A stretch of 64,000 bases of DNA, from positions 310,001-374,000 of the forward strand of contig CAWAYQ010000016.1 in the NCBI GenBank assembly GCA_963786225.1, given 5' to 3'. The stretch's first letter is position 1. Each line of letters opens with the position of its first letter. Below, one piece after another: positions 25,474-34,160 of the stretch. The DNA is from Flaviflagellibacter sp963786225. Its GTDB lineage: Bacteria > Pseudomonadota > Alphaproteobacteria > Rhizobiales > Methylopilaceae. The notes beneath the pieces were generated by a model. That model saw only the letters and a list, made by a program, of their open reading frames with translations. It had not been told where the DNA came from and did not search any database. The position numbers and the translations under genes are program-made.

Positions 25474-26352
25474 TTATAGCGAAGATGTGCCGGGCGAGCC
25501 CGGCTTGAACCAGCTTTTGCCGCGGCGCAGGCTCGGGCGGCGGCCGCGGCGCGGCTCTTCGGTTTCTGCGCGGGAAGCGGCTTTGGCCTTGGCCGTCTTG
25601 CGGTCGAGGATGGATTGGCCGATCGCCTTTATCTCCGGCTCCGGGCGGTCCAGCAGGGCGGGAGCGATGCTCGCGGTGAATTCGTCGTTGTCGGTGTTCG
25701 CCGCTTTGCGGAGCCAGGTCACGGCTTCCTCGGTGTAGCCGTCTTCGGCCAGAAGGCGGCCGAGATTGAACTGGCCCCAGCCATCGCCGCCATCGGCGGC
25801 CTTGCGATACCAGCCGATCGCGTTGTCCATGCTTTTGGGCATGTCCCAGCCTTCCTCGCAGAAGCGGCCGATTATGGTCATGCTTTTCGCATGCCCGGAT
25901 TTCGCGGCGACGAGATGCCAGCCGAGGCCTTCGCGGCGTTCCGTCGGCGTCGGTTCACCACTGAGAAGAAGCTGGCCGAGATTGTATTGTGCCCAGGCAA
26001 AATTGCAGCGGGCCGCCTGCCGGTAGTGGCTGGCCGCCTGCTTTCTGTCGGCCGGAACGCCCCAGCCGTGTTCGTGGCAGCGGCCGACCATATTCAGGGC
26101 TTCGGCATCGCCGCTTTCCGCCGCGACGGCAAACCAGCGATAGGCGGACGCGGGATCGCGCGGCACGCCGTGGCCCTCAAGCAACATGCGCGCCCAGGTC
26201 AACTGCGCGGTGACAAGGCCGTATTTGGCTGCCGATTCAACAAGCCGCGCCCCGATCTTCGGACTTTTGGCGACGAGGGCACGCAGCTCGTCGCCGGTGA
26301 CCGACCGCAGTTCGGCGACATTCGCCGGTTGCATATTCGAGCGTCCGGGCAT
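25474..26352 (-). CDS. Sel1-repeat (TPR-like) protein
   Basis: A 292-aa protein built of about five Sel1-like repeats: AQLTWARMLLEGHGVPRD, ALNMVGRCHEHGWGVPAD, AQYNLGQLLLSG, SMTIIGRFCEEGWDMPKS and GQFNLGRLLAEDG. A basic Ser/Arg/Lys-rich tail follows (about residues 250-292). Sel1 repeats form helical scaffolds for protein interaction. No signal peptide is seen, so it is probably cytoplasmic. It lies next to the tonB-exbD-exbB genes on the same strand, and similar pairings occur in other Rhizobiales, but the function is unknown. Confidence 0.82.
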   Translation of the reverse strand: MPGRSNMQPANVAELRSVTGDELRALVAKSPKIGARLVESAAKYGLVTAQLTWARMLLEGHGVPRDPASAYRWFAVAAESGDAEALNMVGRCHEHGWGVPADRKQAASHYRQAARCNFAWAQYNLGQLLLSGEPTPTERREGLGWHLVAAKSGHAKSMTIIGRFCEEGWDMPKSMDNAIGWYRKAADGGDGWGQFNLGRLLAEDGYTEEAVTWLRKAANTDNDEFTASIAPALLDRPEPEIKAIGQSILDRKTAKAKAASRAETEEPRRGRRPSLRRGKSWFKPGSPGTSSL

Positions 26353-26387
26353 CACAGTTTCGCCCCAGCCCGGAAGAGATTGAAGTA

Positions 26388-26588
26388 ATGACAGAATCTT
26401 CCCGCGACGCCGACGCGATCATCCGGCATCTCTCCCCGGATGCTCATGATCGGCTGGTCAAGGTCGTCGAGCAAAGTGTGCTGACCGTCGTCTCGGATCA
26501 TGGATTGGGTCCGGAAATGGATTGGGTCCAGAGGAGGAGGCAGACTGATCGAGGAGATCAGACCGTTCGCAATAGCTTCGCTTTGTGA
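26388..26588 (+). CDS. Hypothetical 66-aa protein, doubtful
   Basis: A short open frame divergent from the Sel1 gene. Its first 47 codons have a natural-looking composition (IIRHLSPDAHDRLVKVVEQS), but the tail (RRRQTDRGDQ) looks random. The 13-bp sequence ATGGATTGGGTCC occurs twice within it. No family is recognised. It may be a real small gene or a degraded end of one. The rest of the 26389-26716 gap shows nothing clear. Confidence 0.3.
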   Translation: MTESSRDADAIIRHLSPDAHDRLVKVVEQSVLTVVSDHGLGPEMDWVQRRRQTDRGDQTVRNSFAL

Positions 26589-26716
26589 CGGTCTTAAGTT
26601 TTCCGGATGATCAACGTGCCGGCAGCGTAGCCGTTCGGTTCGGCCAAGAAAAGGGTTGTGAGCGCTCTCGATTCGTGGCCGTGGAATGGCGTCAGAATAG
26701 GCAGCTGTTCCGTCGT

Positions 26717-27575
26717 CTACCGGGCGTACCGCATTGGAAGTCCCCAGGGCAAAGTTCCGGGCAAGGCCTCCGGGATCGAGGGAATATCCGCGTTGGAAAC
26801 GCTTTGCAGTGCGGCGGCGTCGAGCGCGGCATTGCCGGATGATCGCGTCACTCGCAGCCCCGTTACCGCGCCTGATCTGGAAATAGTGAAAGACACATAG
26901 ACAACACCGCCAATCCCGTTCGCTGCGGCGGGCTTGAATTTCTTCTTCTCGATCGCCGTGCGAACGCGACCGGCATATTTGTTGATCTCGTTCGGGCTTG
27001 CAACGGCGCCGCTACCGCCGACATCGGCGCGTTGTGTGGCGGCCGATGTCGCGGCTTGCGGCGGTGTCGGCGCCTTCGGTTGCGGTTTTGGCTTTGGTTT
27101 GGGTTTGACGCTTTTCGGTGCGAGAACGACCTGTGCCGTTTCCGCGGGCGGTGGAGGCTCGACGTTTTCCTGAATCGTTTCGGGTGTCGGCGTTGGTTCC
27201 TGCTCAACCACCTCTTCTTCTTCTTACCGGCTCGATGGGTGGCTCGGGGGGAGGCGGCTCCTCCTCGACGACCTTGTCTTCGGGCGTCGGTTCGGGCGGA
27301 GCGTTCTGCGGTTGCGCGGCCGTGGAAGAAACGCCCGGGCTTGAGTCGGTCGGGACGGCCGCCATGGCCGGCGCCAAGTCCACTGTGATGACCATTTCAC
27401 CGGGCGGGCTGGGCAGTTCGGGCGGCGTCCAGAAGGAGAAGCCGACGACGGTCGAGGCATGAACGAGGACGACCACGGCGAACGCGGTGTAAATGCGCCG
27501 TCGATCCAGGCGGACCAGACGGGCCTCCATCCCATTCACATCGAAGTCCTGAAAGGGGCCTTCCTGCATCAGCAT
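26717..27575 (-). CDS. tonB: TonB-family energy transducer, interrupted by an apparent 1-base insertion
   Basis: TonB links the ExbB-ExbD motor to outer-membrane receptors. The N-terminal part (27575 to about 27227) has the membrane anchor IYTAFAVVVLVHASTVVGF and a Pro/Glu-rich stretch. The frame then runs to a premature stop. The rest, in the next frame, continues with VVEQEPTPTPE, a Lys-Pro region and the C-terminal TonB domain (YAGRVRTAIEKKKF, VYVSFTISRSGAVTGLRV, SSGNAALDAAAL). Removing one T at 27224-27225 (plus strand) joins them as EPVEEEEVVEQ and gives about 285 residues. Start ATG 27575 has AAGG eight bases upstream and lies 10 bp after exbD. Confidence 0.82.
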
Positions 27576-27585
27576 TGCAAATGCC

Positions 27586-28164
27586 TTATTGAGCAGGAAC
27601 GGCGGGCGCCGGCGCCGGGGGCGCGACAGAAAGCGGAGACAGGCTGGGCTGAGAGACCTCGGGCGCGGCGGATGCGGCGTCGGAGGACGCGGAAGGGACG
27701 ACGGCCGCGGGAGATACGGCCGGTCCGCCGGGAGCCATTTCGGCGATCAGCGACACTTTGAGGAAGCCGGCTTTCGAAACCTGGCCCATGATTTCCATCA
27801 GACGTCCGTACTGAATTTCCTTGTCGCCGCGCACGAGCACGACCTGCTCCTTGTCCTGCGTCGCAAGACCTGTGAGGCGCGGAAGGATCGCGTCTTCCGG
27901 CAGCTCTTCCTTGGCGAGAAAGACTTTTCCGTCCTTGGCGATCGAGACGACAATCGGCTCTTTCGGTTCAGTCGATTTCGCCGCTGCGCTTTTTGGCAGT
28001 TGCAGGGGCACGCCCACGGTCATCAGCGGCGCGGCCACCATGAACACAATAAGCAGGACGAGCATGACGTCGACGAGCGGTGTGACATTGATGTCCGCGA
28101 CGGGACGGAAATCTCCGTCCTCGCTGTCCCAATTGCCGCCTCCACCGCCGACCGACGCGCCCAT
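27586..28164 (-). CDS. exbD: Biopolymer transport protein ExbD/TolR
   Basis: A 192-aa protein with a short Gly-rich N-terminus and one membrane helix preceded by the conserved INVTPLVDVMLVLLIVFMV, containing the proton-pathway Asp. The periplasmic domain (VPLQLPKSAAAKS, VVSIAKDGKVFL, VLVRGDKEIQYGRLMEIM) has an Ala/Pro-rich extension. With ExbB it converts the proton gradient into motion of TonB. Its ATG overlaps the last base of the exbB stop. TolR is the alternative name, but the downstream TonB-type gene favours ExbD. Confidence 0.88.
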   Translation of the reverse strand: MGASVGGGGGNWDSEDGDFRPVADINVTPLVDVMLVLLIVFMVAAPLMTVGVPLQLPKSAAAKSTEPKEPIVVSIAKDGKVFLAKEELPEDAILPRLTGLATQDKEQVVLVRGDKEIQYGRLMEIMGQVSKAGFLKVSLIAEMAPGGPAVSPAAVVPSASSDAASAAPEVSQPSLSPLSVAPPAPAPAVPAQ

Positions 28165-28832
28165 TACTCGGCAGCCTCGAGGCGGGTGCGGGCGCTGTCG
28201 CGGGCCAGCCGGTTGCCGAGATCGGAAATCACCGCGCTGACGCGGTGTGCGACGCGGCCGATGTCGACGCTGAACTTGTTGTAGGCCATCACGGCGGGAA
28301 TGGCGGCGACGAGGCCGATCGCTGTGGCGAAGAGAGCTTCGGCGATACCGGGCGCGACGACAGCGAGGCTCGTGTCCTGGCTTTCCGCAATCGCCGAGAA
28401 TGAATTCATGATGCCCCAGACAGTGCCGAACAGGCCGATGAACGGCGCGGTCGATCCGACGCTCGCAAGAAAGGGCAGGCCGCGTTCCAGCTGACGCAGG
28501 CGGCTGGTCATGGCCGTGCGCATGGCGCGCTCGATGCGCTCCCGGCGTTCGGCGCGGCTTTCGGTCTTGTCGAAGTCGCGCCACGCTTCGAGCCCGGCCG
28601 CGACCACCCTCTGAGGAAGATCGCCGCGCACCTCGCCAATGCGTTCCGGTGTGCGGCTCGTGATCTCGAAATTGCGCACCTGGCGGCGGATCCCGACCAG
28701 CCGGATGTATTTTTCCAGAATGACCGTCCAGCAGAAGATCGAGGCGAGAACCAGCACCGCCATCACCGCTTTGACGACGATGTCGGCCTGCCAGAACAGA
28801 TTCACAAACGAAAGATCATGTCCGCCGGTCAT
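28164..28832 (-). CDS. exbB: MotA/TolQ/ExbB proton channel protein, ExbB-like
   Basis: An inner-membrane protein of 222 residues from ATG 28832, with an in-frame TTG at 28919 as a weaker alternative. It has the first membrane helix (QADIVVKAVMAVLVLASIF), a cytoplasmic loop rich in Arg and Glu, and the MotA_ExbB domain (LPFLASVGSTAPFIGLFGTVWGIMNSF, split here at conserved points; then APGIAEALFATAIGLVAAIPAV). It forms the proton channel with ExbD. exbB-exbD-tonB form one operon. No TonB-dependent receptor gene is present in the window. Confidence 0.87.
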   Translation of the reverse strand: MTGGHDLSFVNLFWQADIVVKAVMAVLVLASIFCWTVILEKYIRLVGIRRQVRNFEITSRTPERIGEVRGDLPQRVVAAGLEAWRDFDKTESRAERRERIERAMRTAMTSRLRQLERGLPFLASVGSTAPFIGLFGTVWGIMNSFSAIAESQDTSLAVVAPGIAEALFATAIGLVAAIPAVMAYNKFSVDIGRVAHRVSAVISDLGNRLARDSARTRLEAAE

Positions 28833-29111
28833 CGCCCGACCCCGCACTGACGAGAAGAGAAAATCACCGGAGCCCGCGCCCCGCCCGTTTCTTCCACCAC
28901 CGGCGTTTTGTGAAGTCAACAGCCGGACGTTTGATTGGAATTAGAAAAGCTCAAATCTATCAATGTTTTACGTACGCCCTCCATAACTTGCCGACGCGGG
29001 TCCGGCACGGACATCATGCGTGGGATTGCGCCTCATCGAAAGGCCGATTCCTTCCCCTTCGCGGAAAGCCTTGCCGCTCGCCTTGGCCGGGGCTTTGACT
29101 TAATAAGCGCC

Positions 29112-31085
29112 ATGACGTCGGTTGGGCTCTCTGTGTCGCGATCTCCGTTTCATCTATCGCGGCTTAGCCTGCCTCTGCTTGTACTGGCGGCCGGCGTGCT
29201 TTGCACCGTTCTCGCGGTTTTTCAGCTCAGGTCGTCGGTCGATCAGGCCGAGCTCCAGAGATTCGAGAACTTGGCGAGCGAGCGCATCGACGTCGTTTCC
29301 GATCGGCTGGATACCTATGTCGCCCTGCTTCGCGGAACCACCGGCCTTTTCGCCGCGTCAGGCGAAGTAAGATCGGATGAATTCAACGCGTATATCGACC
29401 GCCTCCGCCTGCCCGAACTTTACCCCGGCATCCAGGGTATCGGCTTCATACGGGCAATTCCGGCCGGCCGGCGCGACGAGATCGTCGCCGGGATACGCAC
29501 CGACAATCTTCCCGATTTCGCGATTCAGCCCGAAGGCGCGCGTGATTTTTATACGGGCATTACATTTCTCGAACCGCGGGATGCCCGCAGCGCGGCTGCG
29601 TTCGGCTTCGATATGTACACGCAGCCGGTTCGCCGCGCTGCGATGGACCGTGCGCGGGACACAGGCCTGCGTGCGGTGACGAACAAGGTCACTTTGGGAC
29701 TGAACCCTACCGATCAGGAATTCGGCTTCCTGATTTTCCTGCCGATCTACGACACGCCGCTGGGCCGCATTCCGGCGACCGTCGAGGAGCGCCGTTCCCG
29801 GCTCAAAGGATGGGTCTTCAGCCCGTTCCGTTCCAGCAACCTCTTCTTGCGCGCGATCGGTCAGCGCGGGAGAAGCCAGGAGCTCGATTTCGCCGTTTAT
29901 GACGGCAACACCATCTCGGAGGAGGGGCTGCTGTTCCGTTCGTCCGGTTCGCAAACCCCGTCCGGCAAACGTTATTCGACCACGCGGACGCTTTCGATCG
30001 GCGACCATGACTGGACGGTCGTCCTCGAAAACACCGACGCGTTCCTGCCGGATTCCAACCGCGTGCTCATTCCGGCCGTCGCGGCAGGCGGTCTCATCAC
30101 CACAATCCTTCTGTTCGGAGCCGCGTTGGCTCAGGTGCGAGCGACGGCGGCCGCGGAAGACGCGCGCGAGAAACTGCGCGAGATGAATCTCAGCCTCGAA
30201 GATCGCGTCGAGGAGCGCACGGCGCAGCTCGAAAGCGCGCGAAGCGCGCTTGAAAGCCTGAACCGCAATCTCGAATCCATCGTCAATACCCGCACCGCGG
30301 ACCTGAAGGCGGCGAACGAGGAGATCCAGCGCTTCGCCTATATCGTCAGCCACGACCTCAGATCGCCGCTCGTCAACGTGATGGGTTTCACGAGTGAGCT
30401 CCAGTTGGCGCGCGACGCGATTTCGAAATTCTACGACGGCGTAATCGCGAAACTGCCGGACACGGCCAATGCCGAGGCCAAGGCGGCGATCGAGGAGGAT
30501 CTTCCGGAAGCAATCGGCTTCATCCGCTCTTCGACCGCCAAGATGGACCGCCTCATCAACGCGATTTTACGCCTGTCACGCGAGGGCGGGCGCGTACTGA
30601 CGCCAGAGCCGATCCAGTTGAAGTCGTTGCTCGATGTTACCGGGCAGACTTTGTCCCACCAATTGGCCGACGCCGGCGCGGAGATTGTCGTCGAGGACCT
30701 TCCCGACATCGTCGGCGACCGGCTGGCGCTCGAGCAGATATTCACCAATCTGCTTGAGAACGCCGTGAAATATCTTGCACCCGGGCGTCCGGGCCGGATA
30801 AGGGTTAGCGGATGGCAAGAGGGTTCGACGGTCTTCATCGACGTCGAGGATAACGGCCGCGGCATCGATCCGAAGGATCACGGCCGGGTGTTCGATCTGT
30901 TCCGGCGCGCAGGCGCGCAGGATCGCCCCGGAGAGGGCATAGGCCTCGCCCATGTGCGCGCGCTTGTGCGGCGCCTCGGGGGTACGATTTCACTCAATTC
31001 GGAAGAAGGGGTCGGTTCGACCTTCCGGGTCAGCCTGCCCAGTGTCATGACAAAAACAAATGAAGGGGACGTGAAAGATGCCTAA
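29112..31085 (+). CDS. CHASE-domain sensor histidine kinase
   Basis: A kinase of about 657 aa. An N-terminal membrane helix (LPLLVLAAGVLCTVLAVF) precedes a CHASE sensor domain (GTTGLFAASGEVRSDEFNAY, PGIQGIGFIRAIP, GFDMYTQPVRRAAMDRARDTG). A second membrane helix (LIPAVAAGGLITTILLFG), a coiled-coil, HisKA with the phospho-acceptor His in YIVSHDLRSPLVN, and HATPase_c (NLLENAVKYL, EDNGRGID, GEGIGLAHVRALV) follow. CHASE domains sense small extracellular ligands. The last 8 bp overlap the following receiver gene. ATG 29112 gives a normal membrane start; earlier starts are possible. Confidence 0.87.
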   Translation: MTSVGLSVSRSPFHLSRLSLPLLVLAAGVLCTVLAVFQLRSSVDQAELQRFENLASERIDVVSDRLDTYVALLRGTTGLFAASGEVRSDEFNAYIDRLRLPELYPGIQGIGFIRAIPAGRRDEIVAGIRTDNLPDFAIQPEGARDFYTGITFLEPRDARSAAAFGFDMYTQPVRRAAMDRARDTGLRAVTNKVTLGLNPTDQEFGFLIFLPIYDTPLGRIPATVEERRSRLKGWVFSPFRSSNLFLRAIGQRGRSQELDFAVYDGNTISEEGLLFRSSGSQTPSGKRYSTTRTLSIGDHDWTVVLENTDAFLPDSNRVLIPAVAAGGLITTILLFGAALAQVRATAAAEDAREKLREMNLSLEDRVEERTAQLESARSALESLNRNLESIVNTRTADLKAANEEIQRFAYIVSHDLRSPLVNVMGFTSELQLARDAISKFYDGVIAKLPDTANAEAKAAIEEDLPEAIGFIRSSTAKMDRLINAILRLSREGGRVLTPEPIQLKSLLDVTGQTLSHQLADAGAEIVVEDLPDIVGDRLALEQIFTNLLENAVKYLAPGRPGRIRVSGWQEGSTVFIDVEDNGRGIDPKDHGRVFDLFRRAGAQDRPGEGIGLAHVRALVRRLGGTISLNSEEGVGSTFRVSLPSVMTKTNEGDVKDA

Positions 31086-31512
31086 CCAGCAGGAGCCTGT
31101 GACCATTATCATGGTCGAGGATGACGAGGGTCACGCCCGCCTGATCGAACGCAATATCCGCCGCGCGGGCGTCAACAACGAGATCCGCCATTTCGTCAGC
31201 GGTACCGCGGTTCTCGAACATCTGTTCGAGCCGACGAGCCTGAACAACGGCCCGTTCCTCGTATTGCTCGATCTCAATCTGCCGGACATGACCGGCACCG
31301 ACATCCTGACCAAGATCAAGTCGAACGACACGTTGCGCCGCGCGCCCGTCGTCGTGCTGACGACGACCGACGACAAGGACGAGATCCAGCGCTGCTACGA
31401 TCTCGGCTGCAACGTCTACATTACAAAGCCCGTCGATTACGAAACCTTCGCGCAGGCGATCCGCCAGCTCGGCCTGTTCCTGTCCGTCATCCAGGTCCCC
31501 GACCACACATGA
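31078..31512 (+). CDS. Single-domain response regulator, Rcp1-like
   Basis: A 144-aa receiver with no output domain: acidic pair VEDDEGHARL, phospho-Asp in LLDLNLPDM, Thr in VVVLTTTDDKDE and Lys in ITKPVDY. Such proteins act in phosphorelays or by protein contact, like Rcp1 with cyanobacterial phytochrome. The start overlaps the kinase gene and the stop overlaps the next start (ATGA), so the three are translated together. Confidence 0.92.
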   Translation: MPNQQEPVTIIMVEDDEGHARLIERNIRRAGVNNEIRHFVSGTAVLEHLFEPTSLNNGPFLVLLDLNLPDMTGTDILTKIKSNDTLRRAPVVVLTTTDDKDEIQRCYDLGCNVYITKPVDYETFAQAIRQLGLFLSVIQVPDHT

Positions 31513-32576
31513 GCGAAGAGGCCGCCGTTTCGGCAAGCAAAGAGGGCGGCATTTCGGTTCTCTACATAGACGACGATGCCGGGATCCGGCGTCTCGTCGA
31601 AAGGGCCCTGACGCGGCACGGCTTCAGCGTGAGCTTTGCCGCGGGCGGCGACGAGGGCCTGGAATTGATGCAGGCGAACCGCTTCGATGTCGTCACTGTC
31701 GATCATTACATGCCGGGCAAGGATGGTCTTGCAACGCTCGAGGCCATCCGCGCGCTGCCCGATCCCCCCTCGGTCATCTACGTCACCGGCGCCGACGAGA
31801 GCCGCATTGCGGTCGCGGCGCTGAAAGCGGGAGCCGCCGATTACGTCATCAAGGATGTCGATGGCGTCTTCCTGGAACTGCTGCGCAGCGCCTGCGAGGC
31901 CGCGGTGCAGCAGCGTGACCTCAAGCGGCAGAGAGACGAGGCCGAGCGTTTGGTGCGCGAGGGCCACGATCGTGCCGTTCTGCTCCTGCGGGAGGTCAAT
32001 CACCGCGTCGCAAATTCGCTGCAGCTCGTCTCATCGCTGGTCACCATTCAGACCTCGGCCCTGAAGGACGATGCCGCACGTGCGGCCCTGACCGAAACGC
32101 TGGGGCGCATCGCCGCGATCAGCCAGATCCATCGGCGTCTTTACACCTCCGACGATGTGCGCTTCGTCGAGATCGGCACCTATCTCGCAGGCCTGGTCGA
32201 GGAATTGCAGGGCGCGCTCAAAGGCGATGGCCGTGCGCATCCGATCAAGCTTGCCGCCGAGGAGGTGCCGGTTCCGACCGACCGCGCGGTTTCGCTCGGC
32301 ATGATCGTCACCGAACTGGTGACCAATGCCTACAAATACGCCTATCCAAACGGGGCCAAGGGCGAAATCCGGGTCAAGCTGGAACGTGACGGCGCCGAGA
32401 TGGTGACCCTGTGCGTCGAGGACGACGGCGTGGGCTGGTCCGGCGCGATCGGCTCGATCGGCAGCGGGCTCGGCACGAAAATCATCAATTCGATGGCCCG
32501 CGCCCTGGGCACGCCGGTGAACTTCGACCCGGCCCACAAGGGCACGCGGGTTCTGCTACGGTTTCCGGTGGCATGA
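31509..32576 (+). CDS. Receiver-HisKA_2 hybrid histidine kinase
   Basis: A 355-aa protein with a receiver domain (VLYIDDDAGIRRL, phospho-Asp in VVTVDHYMPG, KAGAADYVIKD) followed by a HisKA_2-type dimerisation segment with the His in REVNHRVANSLQL and HATPase_c (GMIVTELVTNAYKYA, EDDGVGW, GSGLGTKIINSMA). The order suggests that it receives phosphate from the upstream kinase or receiver and passes it on. Kinases of this type are common in the general stress and light responses of Rhizobiales. The partner target is not in the window. Confidence 0.9.
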   Translation: MSEEAAVSASKEGGISVLYIDDDAGIRRLVERALTRHGFSVSFAAGGDEGLELMQANRFDVVTVDHYMPGKDGLATLEAIRALPDPPSVIYVTGADESRIAVAALKAGAADYVIKDVDGVFLELLRSACEAAVQQRDLKRQRDEAERLVREGHDRAVLLLREVNHRVANSLQLVSSLVTIQTSALKDDAARAALTETLGRIAAISQIHRRLYTSDDVRFVEIGTYLAGLVEELQGALKGDGRAHPIKLAAEEVPVPTDRAVSLGMIVTELVTNAYKYAYPNGAKGEIRVKLERDGAEMVTLCVEDDGVGWSGAIGSIGSGLGTKIINSMARALGTPVNFDPAHKGTRVLLRFPVA

Positions 32577-32884
32577 CGCATCTCATCCAAATTCTTCTTC
32601 CGACCCGCGACAATGCCGGCGCGATTTTTCCGGTCGCCGATTTCGAACGCGTCGCCCGTGAACTGACGGAGCGGTTCGGCGGCGTGACGGCCTTCACCCG
32701 CTCGCCCGCGGACGGACGCTGGAAGCAGGGCGAGGGCGACGCCCAGCATGACGAAATCGTCGTCATCGAGGTCATGGAAGAAGGGCTCGACCGGGTCTTC
32801 TGGCGCGCCTACCGGGCCGAGCTTGCCCGCCGCTTCAGGCAGGACGTCATCGTGGTCCGGGCCCAGGAAACCGAACTCCTCTGA
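32573..32884 (+). CDS. Hypothetical protein coupled to the signalling operon
   Basis: A 103-aa soluble protein (LIQILLPTRDNAGAIF, ELTERFGGVTAFTRSPADG, EIVVIEVMEEGLDRVFWRAYRAELARRF). Its ATG overlaps the stop of the receiver-kinase gene, so it is cotranslated with it. No family name is recognised. The alternation of strands and helices suggests a small alpha/beta fold. A regulatory or unrelated metabolic role cannot be separated. Confidence 0.7.
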   Translation: MTHLIQILLPTRDNAGAIFPVADFERVARELTERFGGVTAFTRSPADGRWKQGEGDAQHDEIVVIEVMEEGLDRVFWRAYRAELARRFRQDVIVVRAQETELL

Positions 32885-32948
32885 GAAGTCCTTGACCTGC
32901 CACACTCCTTCGGCACACTCCCGTCGACTCTCAGGAAAGGCGAACGGA

Positions 32949-34160
32949 ATGCATGTGCGGACGATCGCGGGCCTTTTTGCGGCCCTTTGCCTCGTGCCGG
33001 GCTCGGCTTTTGCGCAAAGCGGCGCGGCCTGCCAGGGAGGAAAAAGCTTTTCCGCATGGCTGCAGGACTTCAAGGCCGAGGCCAAGACCCAGGGCATTTC
33101 CGACCGCACTCTGGCCACAGCGGAGCCCGATATGAGCTTCGACCAGGCGATCGTGAACAAGGATCATGGCGGGCAGGGCGTCTTCGCTCAATCCTTCCTG
33201 CAATTCTCCGACCGCATGGCGAACAACAACCGCCTTCAGGCCGGCAAGGCCAAGATCAAGGCCAATGCCGCGACCTTCCAGAAGATCGAGCAGCGATACG
33301 GCGTTCCTGCCGGCGTGCTCGCGGCATTCTGGGGACTCGAAACCGATTTCGGCGGCTTCATGGGCAACGGCAATACGATCCGTTCCGTCACGACGCTTGC
33401 CTATGATTGCCGCCGGCCGGACCTCTTCCGCAGCCAGCTCCTCGCACTCCTGAAGATTGTCGAGCGCGGCGATCTTTCGCCGGCCCAGATGCGCGGACCG
33501 TGGGCGGGCGAACTCGGCCAGTTCCAGTTCCTGCCGACGCATTACGTGGATTTCGGCATCGACTTCGACGGCGACGGCCATGTGAACCTCATCCGGTCCG
33601 ATGCGGACGCGCTGGGTTCGGCCGCGAACTACATCAAGCATCTTGGCTGGCGCGCGGGCGAGCCCTGGCTTGTCGAGGTACGCGTGTCGAAGAACGTGCC
33701 GTGGGATCAGGCCGATCTCACGATCGAGCATCCGGCGTCGCAATGGACGTCCTGGGGCGTGACCCGCGCCGACGGCACCCCGGTTTCGGGCCCGCCGTCC
33801 TCCCTGTATCTGCCGATGGGCCGCCACGGCCCGGCCTTTCTGGCCTATCCGAATTTCAAGAACGTCTATCTGACCTGGAATCATTCGCTGACCTATTCGA
33901 TCACGGCCGGCTATCTCGCGACGCGTCTCGAAGGCGCGCCCGCCATGACGCGCGGCGACGGTACGCCCGATCTCGACGCCAGTGGCGTGAAGGAGCTTCA
34001 GCGTCTCCTGCAGAGGAGGGGCTACGATGTCGGCAAGATCGACGGCGTGATCGGCGCGGGCTCGCGCGCGGCGATCAAGAAGGAGCAGATGCGGCTTGGG
34101 CAGCCCGCCGACAGCTATCCGAGCGCGGAACTCCTGGAAGCCCTTCGCGCGGGATCGTAA
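32949..34160 (+). CDS. Lytic murein transglycosylase, MltB family, with peptidoglycan-binding domain
   Basis: A 403-aa secreted enzyme with a signal peptide (TIAGLFAALCLVPGSAFA). The SLT_2/MltB domain reads FSAWLQDFKAEA, YGVPAGVLAAFWGLETDFGGF with the catalytic Glu, ELGQFQFLPTHYVDFGID, NYIKHLGWRAGEPW and LTWNHSLTYSITAGYLATRL. The C-terminal PG_binding_1 domain (about residues 340-400) reads LQRLLQRRGYDVGKIDGVIGAGSRAAIK. It cleaves glycan strands of peptidoglycan to 1,6-anhydro ends during wall growth. ATG 32949 follows AGGAAAGG. Confidence 0.93.
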   Translation: MHVRTIAGLFAALCLVPGSAFAQSGAACQGGKSFSAWLQDFKAEAKTQGISDRTLATAEPDMSFDQAIVNKDHGGQGVFAQSFLQFSDRMANNNRLQAGKAKIKANAATFQKIEQRYGVPAGVLAAFWGLETDFGGFMGNGNTIRSVTTLAYDCRRPDLFRSQLLALLKIVERGDLSPAQMRGPWAGELGQFQFLPTHYVDFGIDFDGDGHVNLIRSDADALGSAANYIKHLGWRAGEPWLVEVRVSKNVPWDQADLTIEHPASQWTSWGVTRADGTPVSGPPSSLYLPMGRHGPAFLAYPNFKNVYLTWNHSLTYSITAGYLATRLEGAPAMTRGDGTPDLDASGVKELQRLLQRRGYDVGKIDGVIGAGSRAAIKKEQMRLGQPADSYPSAELLEALRAGS

